Assembly: GCA_003222235.1 (NCBI GenBank)
Contig: QHVD01000254.1
Location: 1-12,966 of the forward strand
DNA: 12,966 nt
From: Gemmatimonadota bacterium
GTDB lineage: Bacteria > Gemmatimonadota > Gemmatimonadetes > Gemmatimonadales > GWC2-71-9
Reading direction: 5' to 3'
Shown here: positions 6,944-12,966 of the stretch, one piece after another
Layout of the letters: the number at the start of each line of letters is the position of its first letter
Position numbering within the stretch: the stretch's first letter is position 1
Program-made: the position numbers and the translations under genes
The notes under the pieces: generated by a model
Database searches by the model: none
What the model was told of the DNA's origin: nothing
What the model saw: only the letters and a program-made list of their open reading frames with translations

Positions 6944-7049
6944 AACCCCGGGCTTTAAACCCCGGGCTTTCGCCCGGGGTCAGTGGGGCATCACCTGGCC
7001 CCGGGATCCCCTGACCCGGGGATCCCTGACCCCGGGCGCGAGCCCGGGG
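6944..7049. repeat. Cluster of GC-rich REP-like hairpins (locus 1)
   Basis: Three perfect hairpins occur between the nth stop and the yyaL-like start. The first is 6959-6967/6972-6980 with loop tttc (gaaa on the minus strand). The second is 7003-7011/7018-7026 with a 6-nt loop, a related but different stem. The third is 7030-7037/7042-7049 with loop gcga. The left arm aaccccgggcttt also occurs twice in tandem (6944-6956 and 6958-6970). Two of the loops are GNRA tetraloops on one strand. The core ccccgggc-loop-gcccgggg recurs at 12406-12497. The arrangement is like a BIME: two related hairpins around a short linker. It may act as transcript stabiliser or terminator between nth and yyaL. Confidence 0.85.
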
Positions 7050-7058
7050 ACGACGGTC

Positions 7059-7742
7059 TCACACCCGCGAGCTCGGGCACCACCGATTGACCACGCACTC
7101 CTCGCACTTCGGGCGCCGTGCGATGCAGACGCGGCGCCCATGCAGGATGAGGGTGTGCGAGAACCAGGTCCACTTGTCGCGCGGCACCAACGCCATCAGG
7201 TCGCGCTCGATCTTCTCCGGTGTTTTCTCTTTCGTGAGACCGAGCAGCGTCGCCAGGCGCTGCACGTGCGTGTCCACCACGACCCCTTCACTCTTCCCGA
7301 ACCAGGTGCCCAGCACCACGTTCGCGGTCTTGCGCCCCACCCCGGGGAGCTGGACCAGCTCCTCCATGGTATCCGGCACCTTGCCCCCGTGGCGCTCCAA
7401 GAGCGCCTGCGCCATCCCGATGATCGATTTCGTCTTGTTGCGGAAGAACCCGGTGCTGTGAATATCCTGCTCGAAGACCTCGGGATTCGCCGCGGCGTAG
7501 TCCTGCGCCGTCTTGTACTTCGCGAACAACGAAGGGGTGACGATGTTGACCCGAGCGTCCGTGGACTGAGCCGAGAGGATCGTCGCGACGAGCAGCTCGA
7601 GCGGGTTCGTGTGGTGGAGCGCGCACACGGCGTCGGGGTAGGCCCGCTCGAGGCGGGCGATGATCTTGCGGACGCGCGCCCTGGTTTCGGCGGGCGTCTC
7701 GCCCCGACGCAGGGCCCGAGCCTTCCGCTTCGTTGGTACCAT
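7059..7742 (-). CDS. nth: Endonuclease III (DNA glycosylase/AP lyase)
   Basis: The 227-residue enzyme removes oxidised pyrimidines from DNA and cleaves the abasic site in base-excision repair. The helix-hairpin-helix LPGVGRKTANVVL (132-144) contains catalytic Lys138. Catalytic Asp157 lies in VVVDTHVQRL. The C-terminus holds a complete [4Fe-4S] ligand set, Cys206-x6-Cys213-x2-Cys216-x5-Cys222. A basic N-terminal extension of about 25 residues (TKRKARALRR) precedes the glycosylase fold and is longer than in E. coli Nth. The ATG at 7742 is preferred; an in-frame GTG at 7751 would add three residues, and neither has a clear Shine-Dalgarno. It lies 123 bp downstream of the hydrolase gene and upstream of the palindromic cluster. 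Confidence 0.95.
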   Translation of the reverse strand: MVPTKRKARALRRGETPAETRARVRKIIARLERAYPDAVCALHHTNPLELLVATILSAQSTDARVNIVTPSLFAKYKTAQDYAAANPEVFEQDIHSTGFFRNKTKSIIGMAQALLERHGGKVPDTMEELVQLPGVGRKTANVVLGTWFGKSEGVVVDTHVQRLATLLGLTKEKTPEKIERDLMALVPRDKWTWFSHTLILHGRRVCIARRPKCEECVVNRWCPSSRV

Positions 7743-7865
7743 CGTCACCACACGCAGGGCACATCCCCGATCAACATTGCCACGCTGATGAACCAGGGCT
7801 GCTCCGTGGCGGGTGGAACCTACTCCGCGCGCACTCGGTCTTCAACTTTCGGACGACGCGGACCG
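7743..7865. other. Intergenic spacer between hydrolase and nth
   Basis: This 123-bp gap separates two minus-strand genes. I see no hairpin, repeat or convincing promoter. A short plus-strand reading (SPINIATLMNQGCSVAGG) looks protein-like but has no start context or family match I recognise. Confidence 0.4.
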
Positions 7866-8759
7866 TCATCCCTTCGGCAGAAAAGAGTCGAGCACCCGTA
7901 CGAAGTCCTCCGTCGCCTCGACGTGCGGCGCGTGCCCAGTGGCGAGCTCGACCACCCCCGTGTCGAGCGACGCCGCGAGCTCCCGCGCCGACTCGATCGG
8001 CATCGGATCGTAGATGCCCGCCACGACAAGGCTACGGGGGGCTTTTCCTTTGGGGAAGGTCCTGCGGATCCGCTCCCGCACGTCGTAGTCGCCCAGGCTC
8101 TCCCATACCGCCTCCTGGGTCCGGGCGGTGACCCGGAACGGTGTCATCTCGCGGGCGCGGCTCGGGTCGTGGAAATAGCCCGCCACCGATAGCGCGAACG
8201 CAAGCCGACGATACCTTTCGGGGTCGCTGCGTGCGAGCCCCGACGCGGTCAGCTCGCGGCGAGCCCGGCCGATCCACGGCTCCGCCATGCGAGAGGTGAA
8301 GCGGCGCTCGAATTCGCGGCGCCACTGAGCCGTGGCCGGAGCGGGGCAGACGAGCGCCAGGCGCTCGACCTGCGTGGGGCGCTCGAGGGCGTACAGGACC
8401 GCGAGCAGAGCGCCCCAGGAATAGCCGAGCAGCGCGAGCCGGTCCGTCCCCAAATGGCGCCGCAGCGCTTCGAGATCGGCAACATGCTCGCGCCAGCCGA
8501 CGAGCGTATCGCGTGCGACGGGTGACCTGCCGCCACCGCGTTGGTCATAATAGAGCAGCGCCCGGCCCCCGCGGGCCCCCCGGCTCCCCCCGTCCCCGGC
8601 GAGCCGGTCGTACTGGGGGAGGAGGTAGTCGTGATGGGCTCCCGGCCCGCCGTGCAGCACCACGACCGGAGGCCCGTCGCCTACACGCCGGGTGTAGAGG
8701 CGCACGCCGTTCACATCGACCATCTGGTCGGTCGCGTTCGTCGGGCCGGGCGGGCTCAC
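7866..8759 (-). CDS. Alpha/beta hydrolase, prolyl aminopeptidase-like
   Basis: The 297-residue protein has the S33-type alpha/beta-hydrolase pattern. HGGPG (36-40) forms the oxyanion hole. YYDQRGGGRS (70-79) is the typical proline-iminopeptidase block. GYSWG (112-116) holds nucleophile Ser114, IYDPMP the acid Asp251, and GHAPHVE the catalytic His276. A helical cap lies at about 140-230. These enzymes release N-terminal proline or hydrolyse related amides and esters; the substrate here cannot be told. A short Gly/Arg-rich insertion (about residues 55-67) precedes the DQRG block. No signal peptide is present. GTG 8759, with GAGAGG just upstream, is taken as the start; ATG 8723 (residue 13), just before VNGVRLYTRRVGDG, is the alternative. 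The gene is divergent from the ABC permease with only 39 bp between starts. Confidence 0.88.
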   Translation of the reverse strand: MSPPGPTNATDQMVDVNGVRLYTRRVGDGPPVVVLHGGPGAHHDYLLPQYDRLAGDGGSRGARGGRALLYYDQRGGGRSPVARDTLVGWREHVADLEALRRHLGTDRLALLGYSWGALLAVLYALERPTQVERLALVCPAPATAQWRREFERRFTSRMAEPWIGRARRELTASGLARSDPERYRRLAFALSVAGYFHDPSRAREMTPFRVTARTQEAVWESLGDYDVRERIRRTFPKGKAPRSLVVAGIYDPMPIESARELAASLDTGVVELATGHAPHVEATEDFVRVLDSFLPKG

Positions 8760-8798
8760 GGCCTCTCAAGTTAAACCTGTCGCGCGGCTCGGGATCGC
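8760..8798. promoter_or_regulatory. 39-bp divergent intergenic region
   Basis: This segment separates the hydrolase start (minus) from the permease start (plus). It is too short for two independent, non-overlapping promoters, so at least one promoter must lie inside the opposite gene or the two overlap. It contains the only AT-rich stretch nearby (caagttaaacctg at 8767-8779). No clear -35/-10 pair can be assigned. Confidence 0.35.
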
Positions 8799-10568
8799 AT
8801 GGCGCTAAAGCCGCTTCGCTTGCCGCTCGCCCTGACGCCGCCGCCGCTGCGGCGCCTCGGGCTCGCCGACGTCGTGATGCTCTGCCTGCTCGGCGGCGCC
8901 ATCGCCACGGTGGTCGCGTTCGCCCGCGAGTTCCAGGCGCCGTTCCTGCAGGCGGTCAGGATCGACCTGCGCCCGGTCGCGCTCCCGAAGTACACGCTCT
9001 TCTCCCTCTCGCGCGGCGTGATCGCGCTGCTGATCTCTTATGTGTTCGCGCTGGGCTTCGGCTGGACGGCGGCAAAGTCCCGCGCCGCCGAACGGCTCCT
9101 GTTGCCGCTGCTCGACATCCTCCAGAGCATCCCCGTGCTCGGCTTCCTGCCAGGCCTCGTGCTGGGTCTGATGTCGTTGTTCCCAGCCCGCAACGTGGGG
9201 CTCGAGCTCGCCGCGATCCTCATGATCTTCACGGCTCAGGCGTGGAACCTCGCCCTCTCCTTCTATAACTCCCTCAAGAGCCTCCCCGAGCCGCTACGCG
9301 ACGCGTCCCGAATGGCGGGGTGGGGGTCATCCCGTACGTTCTGGCGTCTCGAGTTGCCCGCCGCCGCGCAGGGGCTCGTGTGGAACGGCATGCTATCGAT
9401 GGCGGGGGGGTGGTTCTTCCTGATGGTCAACGAGGCCTTTCGGCTCGGGGACCGCGACTACCGGCTGCCGGGAATCGGTTCGTACATGAGCGTCGCCCTG
9501 GATCGCGGGAACGCGCAGGCGGTGGGGCTCGCCATCGTCGCGATGGTCGTGATGATCGTGTCCGTGGACCAACTCCTGTGGCGCCCGCTCGTCGTGTGGG
9601 TGGAAAAGTTCCGCCTCGACGACACCGCCGGCGAGCTGGTGCCGGGCTCCTGGGTGCTCGAGTTCCTACGCCGGGCGCGGCTCCCGCGGCGTGCGGCGGC
9701 GCTGCAGCGCCGCGCCTACCGCACGGCGGTGCGCGCGACACAGCCCCTGCAGCGCCCGTTCCGCGCCGCCCGGCCCCTGGTGGTCAACGGTCCGCGGCTG
9801 GCGTTCGGGAACCCGGTCGCACGCAAGCTGGGCGTCGCAGCCCTGGTGGCAGGTCTGGCGGTCGCCGCCGGGCTCGGCGTATGGCACCTCTCCTTGTTGC
9901 TGCGTCAACTGGGGCGGTCGGATTGGGCGACGCTCGCCTCCTCGGCCGGCCTCACGTTCGTTCGGGTGATGGGGGCGGTCGCTCTCGCCACCGCGTGGGC
10001 TCTGCCCGCGGGTGTGGTGATCGGGCGGTCGCCGCGGCTGGCGCAATTGATGCAACCTGTCATCCAGGTCGTCGCCTCCTTTCCCGCGCCTATGCTATTC
10101 CCGCTCGTGGTCATCGCGTTGGAGCGGGTCGGCCTCCGGCTCGGGGTGGGCGCGGTGGTGCTGATGGTGCTGTCGGGGCAATGGTACATCCTGTTCAACG
10201 TGATCTCGGCCGTCGCCGCAATCCCGGAGCAGTTGAAGGAGGCGGTCACGGTGTTCCGGCTCTCGAGCCTGGCGCGCTGGCGCAGCCTGTACCTCCCCGC
10301 CGCCTTCCCGGCGCTTGCGACGGGCTGGGTCACGGCCGCCGGGGGCGCGTGGAACGGCTCGATCGTCGCGGAATACATGGAAGTCGGCGGGGCGTTGCGA
10401 ACGACCCGGGGCCTGGGAAGCCTGATCAGCGAGGCCACGGCGCACGCAAACTTCGCGCTGCTCGCGGGAGGCATCACCATTATGAGCGTGATCGTGGTGG
10501 GCTGGAACCGGCTCGTTTGGCGCCCGCTGGGGAGCTGGGCCCAGACGCGGTTCCAAGTGGGGCAGTGA
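8799..10568 (+). CDS. Duplicated ABC anion-transporter permease (two fused permease domains)
   Basis: The 589-residue inner-membrane protein contains two binding-protein-dependent permease domains in one chain, like COG4986 (duplicated permease of nitrate/sulfonate-type ABC systems). Each half has several hydrophobic segments and an EAA coupling loop: EPLRDASRMAGWGSSRTF (164-181) and EQLKEAVTVFRLSSLARW (477-494). The repeat is also visible at the ends of the halves, LLWRPLVVWVEKFRL (259-273) and LVWRPLGSWAQTRF (572-585). A basic, non-membrane linker (about 288-340) joins them. ATG 8799 is the first start, followed by a short basic leader. The gene overlaps the ATPase gene by a GTGA junction. 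Because both permease domains are fused, this chain could alone make up the membrane part of the importer. The substrate is unknown; nitrate, sulfonate or a similar anion is only a family-level suggestion. Confidence 0.9.
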   Translation: MALKPLRLPLALTPPPLRRLGLADVVMLCLLGGAIATVVAFAREFQAPFLQAVRIDLRPVALPKYTLFSLSRGVIALLISYVFALGFGWTAAKSRAAERLLLPLLDILQSIPVLGFLPGLVLGLMSLFPARNVGLELAAILMIFTAQAWNLALSFYNSLKSLPEPLRDASRMAGWGSSRTFWRLELPAAAQGLVWNGMLSMAGGWFFLMVNEAFRLGDRDYRLPGIGSYMSVALDRGNAQAVGLAIVAMVVMIVSVDQLLWRPLVVWVEKFRLDDTAGELVPGSWVLEFLRRARLPRRAAALQRRAYRTAVRATQPLQRPFRAARPLVVNGPRLAFGNPVARKLGVAALVAGLAVAAGLGVWHLSLLLRQLGRSDWATLASSAGLTFVRVMGAVALATAWALPAGVVIGRSPRLAQLMQPVIQVVASFPAPMLFPLVVIALERVGLRLGVGAVVLMVLSGQWYILFNVISAVAAIPEQLKEAVTVFRLSSLARWRSLYLPAAFPALATGWVTAAGGAWNGSIVAEYMEVGGALRTTRGLGSLISEATAHANFALLAGGITIMSVIVVGWNRLVWRPLGSWAQTRFQVGQ

Positions 10569-11851
10569 CGCCGGGCGGGGTGCTGCTCGAAGCGCGGCAC
10601 GTGACGCAGCGGTTCCGGCTGCCGAACGGCCAGGTGCTCGAGGCGCTGCGCGACGTGTCGCTCGCCGTGCGGGAGCATGAGGTGGTGGCGCTGGTGGGTC
10701 CGTCGGGGTGCGGCAAGAGCACGCTGCTGCGCCTTTTGGCGGGGCTGACGCGGCCGGCCGACGGGCAGCTGCTCTATCGCGGGCAGCCGCTCGACGGCGT
10801 CCTCGGCGCGGCGGCGATGGTATTCCAATCGTTCGCCCTGTTGCCGTGGCTGACGGTGGCGGAAAACGTGGCGATGGGGCTCGAGACCCGCGGGGTGAAC
10901 GGCGCAGCGCGCCGCGACGCGGTCGCCCGGGCGATTAACCTGGTCGGACTGGACGGCTTCGAGCAGGCGTATCCGAAGGAGCTCTCGGGCGGGATGAAGC
11001 AGCGCGTGGGCTTTGCGCGGGCGCTGGCCGTCGCGCCCGAGATCTTGCTGATGGATGAACCGTTCGGCGCGCTCGATCCCCTCACGGCCGAGAACCTGCG
11101 CAGCCAGGCGGTGAGCCTGTGGCGCGATCCCGCGACCGGGGTCAACACGATGGTGATCGTCACGCACAGCGTCGAAGAGGCCGTGTTTCTCGCCGGTCGC
11201 ATCGTGGTGTTCGGGTCGAACCCGGGGCACGTGCGCGAAGAGCTCATCAATCAACTCCCCTATCCGCGCAAGGAGCGGAGCCCCCAGTTCGAGGAGATGG
11301 TGGACCGGCTGCACGCGATCCTCACGGCGACGCTTCTCCCGGAGGCGGAGCCGGCGCCGGCGGCGGCGCCGCAGCGCCTCCCTCCGTTCGCGCGCGTCCA
11401 CGTAGCCGAAGTGACGGGCCTCCTGGACCACCTGCTGACCCGGCCGGATGGCAAGGGCCCCGTGTTCGAGCTCTCCGAGGATCTGGGGGTGGACTACGAC
11501 CGCATGTCGGCCGTCGTGCGCGGCGCCGAGCAGCTCGGCTGGGTAACCACGCCGGGCGAGATCGTGCAGCTCACGCCGGCGGGGCGCGAGATCATGGCGA
11601 TGGACGACGCGGCCCGCAAGGACGCGACCCGCGCCCGTCTCTCCCGGCATCCGCTGTTCGCCCGCATTTTGGGGATGCTGAAGGAAGGCGAGGGGTCGGT
11701 GGAGGACGAAGAGGTGCTCGCCGACCTGACGATCTATTTCCCGTTCATCCCGGCCGACTCCCTGTTCCAGACGATCATCGAGTGGGGCCGGTATGCGGAG
11801 CTGCTCGACCACGACGCGGACGCGGCGCGCCTCACGCTGCTGACGAGCTGA
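10565..11851 (+). CDS. ABC transporter ATPase with C-terminal AAA-associated domain
   Basis: The 428-residue protein starts at GTG 10565, whose GTGA overlaps the permease stop; an upstream reading in the same frame lies within the permease gene and is spurious. The ATPase domain (about 7-250) is complete: Walker A GPSGCGKST (45-53), Q-loop Gln88, signature LSGGMKQR (140-147), Walker B ILLMDEP (160-166) and switch His201. It is most like SsuB/TauB/NrtD ATPases of nitrate/sulfonate/taurine importers. After a Pro/Ala-rich linker (about 259-274), a C-terminal domain (about 275-425) resembles the AAA-associated C-terminal domain (PF09821), with helix-rich blocks (VAEVTGLLDHLL, DRMSAVVRGAEQLGWV, FPFIPADSLFQTIIEWGRYAELL). 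This extension looks like a winged-helix or sensor module and may regulate transport. No periplasmic binding protein is encoded here. Confidence 0.92.
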   Translation: MTPGGVLLEARHVTQRFRLPNGQVLEALRDVSLAVREHEVVALVGPSGCGKSTLLRLLAGLTRPADGQLLYRGQPLDGVLGAAAMVFQSFALLPWLTVAENVAMGLETRGVNGAARRDAVARAINLVGLDGFEQAYPKELSGGMKQRVGFARALAVAPEILLMDEPFGALDPLTAENLRSQAVSLWRDPATGVNTMVIVTHSVEEAVFLAGRIVVFGSNPGHVREELINQLPYPRKERSPQFEEMVDRLHAILTATLLPEAEPAPAAAPQRLPPFARVHVAEVTGLLDHLLTRPDGKGPVFELSEDLGVDYDRMSAVVRGAEQLGWVTTPGEIVQLTPAGREIMAMDDAARKDATRARLSRHPLFARILGMLKEGEGSVEDEEVLADLTIYFPFIPADSLFQTIIEWGRYAELLDHDADAARLTLLTS

Positions 11852-11874
11852 GGGCTGCCTGTCGTAAGTCGCTG

Positions 11875-12336
11875 CTAGAGCAGCACGGCCAGCGCGTCGG
11901 CCACTTCCTTCACCGCGCGGTGGTGCGCGTCAGTGAACCCCGCGGGAAGGTCCGAGTCGATGTCGATCTGCCCGAGGATCGTCCCGCCGCGGCGGATCAG
12001 CACCACGAGCTCGGACTTGGTGTCGAGGTTGCAGGCGAGGTAGCTGCCCGCCGCCGTCACGTCCGGCACGTTCTGGTCCTGGCCCGTCGCCACGGCCATG
12101 CCGCACACGCCCGTGCCCACGGGGATGCGGGTGTGCAGCGTCTCGCGCCCGGAGAACGCCTCGAGCACCAGCTCATCGCCGTGCAGCATGTAGGCGTACA
12201 CGGAGCTGAAGGGCGGGCCTTCGCCCCGGACGCGATCGCACGCCATCTGAAGTAGCTCCCTGCGGGAGGCGTCGCGTAGATGGCCCGCGCGCAGCGCCCG
12301 GACAATCTTGCCGGCGGCGGAGGTGGCGGGCATCAT
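11875..12336 (-). CDS. GAF-fold free methionine-(R)-sulfoxide reductase (fRMsr-like)
   Basis: The 153-residue single-GAF protein matches E. coli YebR/MsrC, which reduces free L-methionine-(R)-sulfoxide. RIPVGTGVCGMA, NVPDV and YLACN-x4-SELVV reproduce the family core with the expected spacing. Cys78 corresponds to Cys94 and Cys102 to the catalytic Cys118. Glu109, and Asp125/Asp127 in QIDIDS, match the substrate-binding acidic residues. The position of resolving Cys84 is His68. Two cysteines remain 24 residues apart, as in the family, so a disulfide-based cycle is still possible. No signal peptide is seen. ATG 12336 is supported by GGGGGAAG four bases upstream; a second ATG follows immediately, and a TTG at 12354 is less likely. 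The gene is convergent with the ABC ATPase, 23 bp away, with no terminator hairpin between. A plain GAF sensor is the alternative. Confidence 0.85.
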   Translation of the reverse strand: MMPATSAAGKIVRALRAGHLRDASRRELLQMACDRVRGEGPPFSSVYAYMLHGDELVLEAFSGRETLHTRIPVGTGVCGMAVATGQDQNVPDVTAAGSYLACNLDTKSELVVLIRRGGTILGQIDIDSDLPAGFTDAHHRAVKEVADALAVLL

Positions 12337-12340
12337 TGGA

Positions 12341-12348
12341 CTTCCCCC
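12341..12348 (-). promoter_or_regulatory. Ribosome binding site of the fRMsr gene
   Basis: GGGGGAAG on the minus strand ends 4 nt before the ATG at 12336. It decides between this start and the upstream TTG at 12354, which would place the purine run inside the coding region. Confidence 0.55.
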
Positions 12349-12405
12349 GCACAACGCCCGGCTACGATCACGACCGTATCACGCGCCGAGAGCATGCGGC
12401 TATAT

Positions 12406-12497
12406 CTAACCCCGGGCTTGGGCCCGGGGTTAGAGGGGTCCCGCCGCCACCCTGACCCCCGGCCGCACCCCTAACCCCGGGCGCAAGCCCGGGGTTA
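12406..12497. repeat. Pair of GC-rich REP-like hairpins (locus 2)
   Basis: Hairpin A is 12406-12417/12422-12433, a perfect 12-bp stem (ctaaccccgggc) with loop ttgg. Hairpin B is 12472-12482/12487-12497, a perfect 11-bp stem with GNRA loop gcaa. A 38-bp C-rich spacer lies between them. The stem core ccccgggc/gcccgggg is identical to hairpins at 6959-6980 and 7030-7049, so this is a dispersed family. It sits between the divergently transcribed fRMsr gene and the gene at 12562. There is no U-run to mark it as an intrinsic terminator. Confidence 0.87.
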
Positions 12498-12561
12498 CGT
12501 GACGCGGCTCACATGCGCACCTGCGTTGCCGCGGGTTTGCGCAGCCCCTAAATTGGTTTGG

Positions 12562-12966
12562 ATGGCGAATCCCGAGACGATCGCCGCGCGGTTCGCACGC
12601 TGTGTGGATGTGTTTCGCGACCCGGTGGCGACGGAGGCCCAAGAGGCCGAGTTTCGCGCGCTGGTCGAGCTGCTAGAAGATGTGCCGGTGACCCTCACTG
12701 GCGGCGCCGGCCGCATCGAGGTGAACGGAGTGCCGTGCGACGTCGGGGAAATGATCGGCCTCGTTCAGCAGTTCAAAGTGCACCGCGTTAGCGCGATCGC
12801 GCTCGGTCGGCGCCCGCCACCCGAGCGGTTGCTCGAGCTGATCGAGGCGCTCGCAGACCAGCCGCGGGGAGGCGAAACCGCGGGGCCGTTGCGCGAGTTT
12901 GGCACGGATCCGATCCGCGTCACGCTGGCTGCGCCCGAGGCGACGCCCCCGGCCGGCCCAACGGTC
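12562..12966 (+). CDS. Protein of unknown function, C-terminus beyond window
   Basis: From ATG 12562 the frame stays open for 135 codons to the window edge. The product begins MANPETIAARFARCVDVFRD. It has no signal peptide or membrane segment. A helical N-terminus (about 1-40) leads to a short beta segment (VPVTLTGGAGRIEVNGVPCD, 42-61). A helix-strand-helix follows (MIGLVQQFKVHRVSAIALGRRPPPERLLELIEALAD), then a Pro/Ala-rich tail that may be a linker. The beta/helix part recalls N-terminal modules of some Gemmatimonadota HEAT-repeat or HD-type proteins, where a line like the ALGRRPPPERLLELIEAL segment ends a small domain; this is a weak resemblance from memory. Codon use and high GC at third positions support a real gene. 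The start has no strong ribosome binding site, so a nearby alternative is possible. Confidence 0.65.
   Translation, partial: MANPETIAARFARCVDVFRDPVATEAQEAEFRALVELLEDVPVTLTGGAGRIEVNGVPCDVGEMIGLVQQFKVHRVSAIALGRRPPPERLLELIEALADQPRGGETAGPLREFGTDPIRVTLAAPEATPPAGPTV

Larger units (their letters stand above)
12337..12561. promoter_or_regulatory. Divergent intergenic region of fRMsr and the 12562 gene
   Basis: This 225-bp gap must contain the 5' signals of both flanking genes and is largely occupied by locus 2 of the palindromic repeats. Outside the repeats, an AT-richer patch (tatatctaa, 12401-12409) could be part of a promoter for the minus-strand gene. The stretch before 12562 (cctaaattggtttgg) lacks a clear Shine-Dalgarno. 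No specific promoter can be assigned with confidence. Confidence 0.35.

Noticed and set aside
6944..7049. CRISPR array
   Set aside because: The repeated units are self-complementary hairpins with irregular spacing and no unique spacers of constant length; no cas genes are present.
7743..7865. Possible small plus-strand peptide gene in the hydrolase/nth gap
   Set aside because: The protein-like stretch lacks a start with a ribosome binding site, and its frame continues into antisense of neighbouring genes.
6927..8192. 421-codon plus-strand open frame across nth and part of the hydrolase
   Set aside because: It is the shadow of two minus-strand genes with complete catalytic motifs and begins inside the hairpin repeats.
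9320..10564. Upstream extension of the ATPase frame to 9320
   Set aside because: It lies inside the permease gene in another frame and gives Arg/Gly-rich nonsense. The ATPase begins at GTG 10565, where homology starts.
9905..11812. 635-codon minus-strand open frame opposite the ABC permease and ATPase genes
   Set aside because: It is antisense to two clearly recognised proteins, is rich in Arg/His/Pro/Gln and has no recognisable motif. Long antisense frames are expected at this GC content.
11852..11874. Possible bidirectional terminator between the convergent ATPase and fRMsr genes
   Set aside because: The 23-bp gap shows no inverted repeat or T-run.

Overview
The window is a high-GC, gene-dense bacterial chromosomal segment. 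Long off-frame open reading frames lie opposite most genes, as expected at this GC. I suspect Gemmatimonadota or a similar lineage. The reasons are tandem secreted DUF2911 proteins, a DUF6941-like protein and GC-rich intergenic palindromes, but no rRNA or other marker confirms it. There are no tRNA, rRNA, CRISPR, phage or transposase genes.

Layout. A run of minus-strand genes fills 1-8759. In transcription order these are: an alpha/beta hydrolase of prolyl-aminopeptidase type (8759 to 7866); endonuclease III nth (7742 to 7059); a palindromic repeat cluster (6944-7049); a large thioredoxin-domain protein of the YyaL/DUF255 family (6918 to 4930); an aldo/keto reductase remnant (4933 to 4741); a cytoplasmic cyclophilin (4740 to 4291); two tandem secreted DUF2911 paralogs (4279 to 3047, and 3043 to 1894, the second frameshifted); a small DUF6941-like protein (1868 to 1455); and an ArnT/PMT-type membrane glycosyltransferase that starts at 1395 and runs off the left edge. 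Gaps from cyclophilin to DUF2911-B are 3-11 bp, so that stretch is probably one transcription unit.

On the plus strand, 39 bp from the hydrolase start, a two-gene ABC importer begins: a duplicated (fused) permease (8799-10568) and an ATPase with an extra C-terminal domain (10565-11851), coupled by a GTGA overlap. No substrate-binding protein is present in the window. A convergent GAF-fold gene follows, probably free methionine-(R)-sulfoxide reductase (12336 to 11875). After a second palindromic repeat cluster (12406-12497), a divergent gene of unknown function starts at 12562 and runs off the right edge.

The most notable features are signs of recent genome change. (1) An exact 13-bp tandem duplication breaks the second DUF2911 gene; removing one copy restores the family reading frame. 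(2) An aldo/keto reductase has been reduced to its N-terminal and C-terminal ends between yyaL and the cyclophilin. (3) A ~114-bp imperfect inverted repeat, with internal 8-bp tandem repeats, encloses the glycosyltransferase start codon. (4) A family of GNRA-looped GC-rich hairpins occurs at two loci. I see no complete new defence or biosynthetic system. The DUF2911 pair with its DUF6941-like neighbour is the least characterised gene group.
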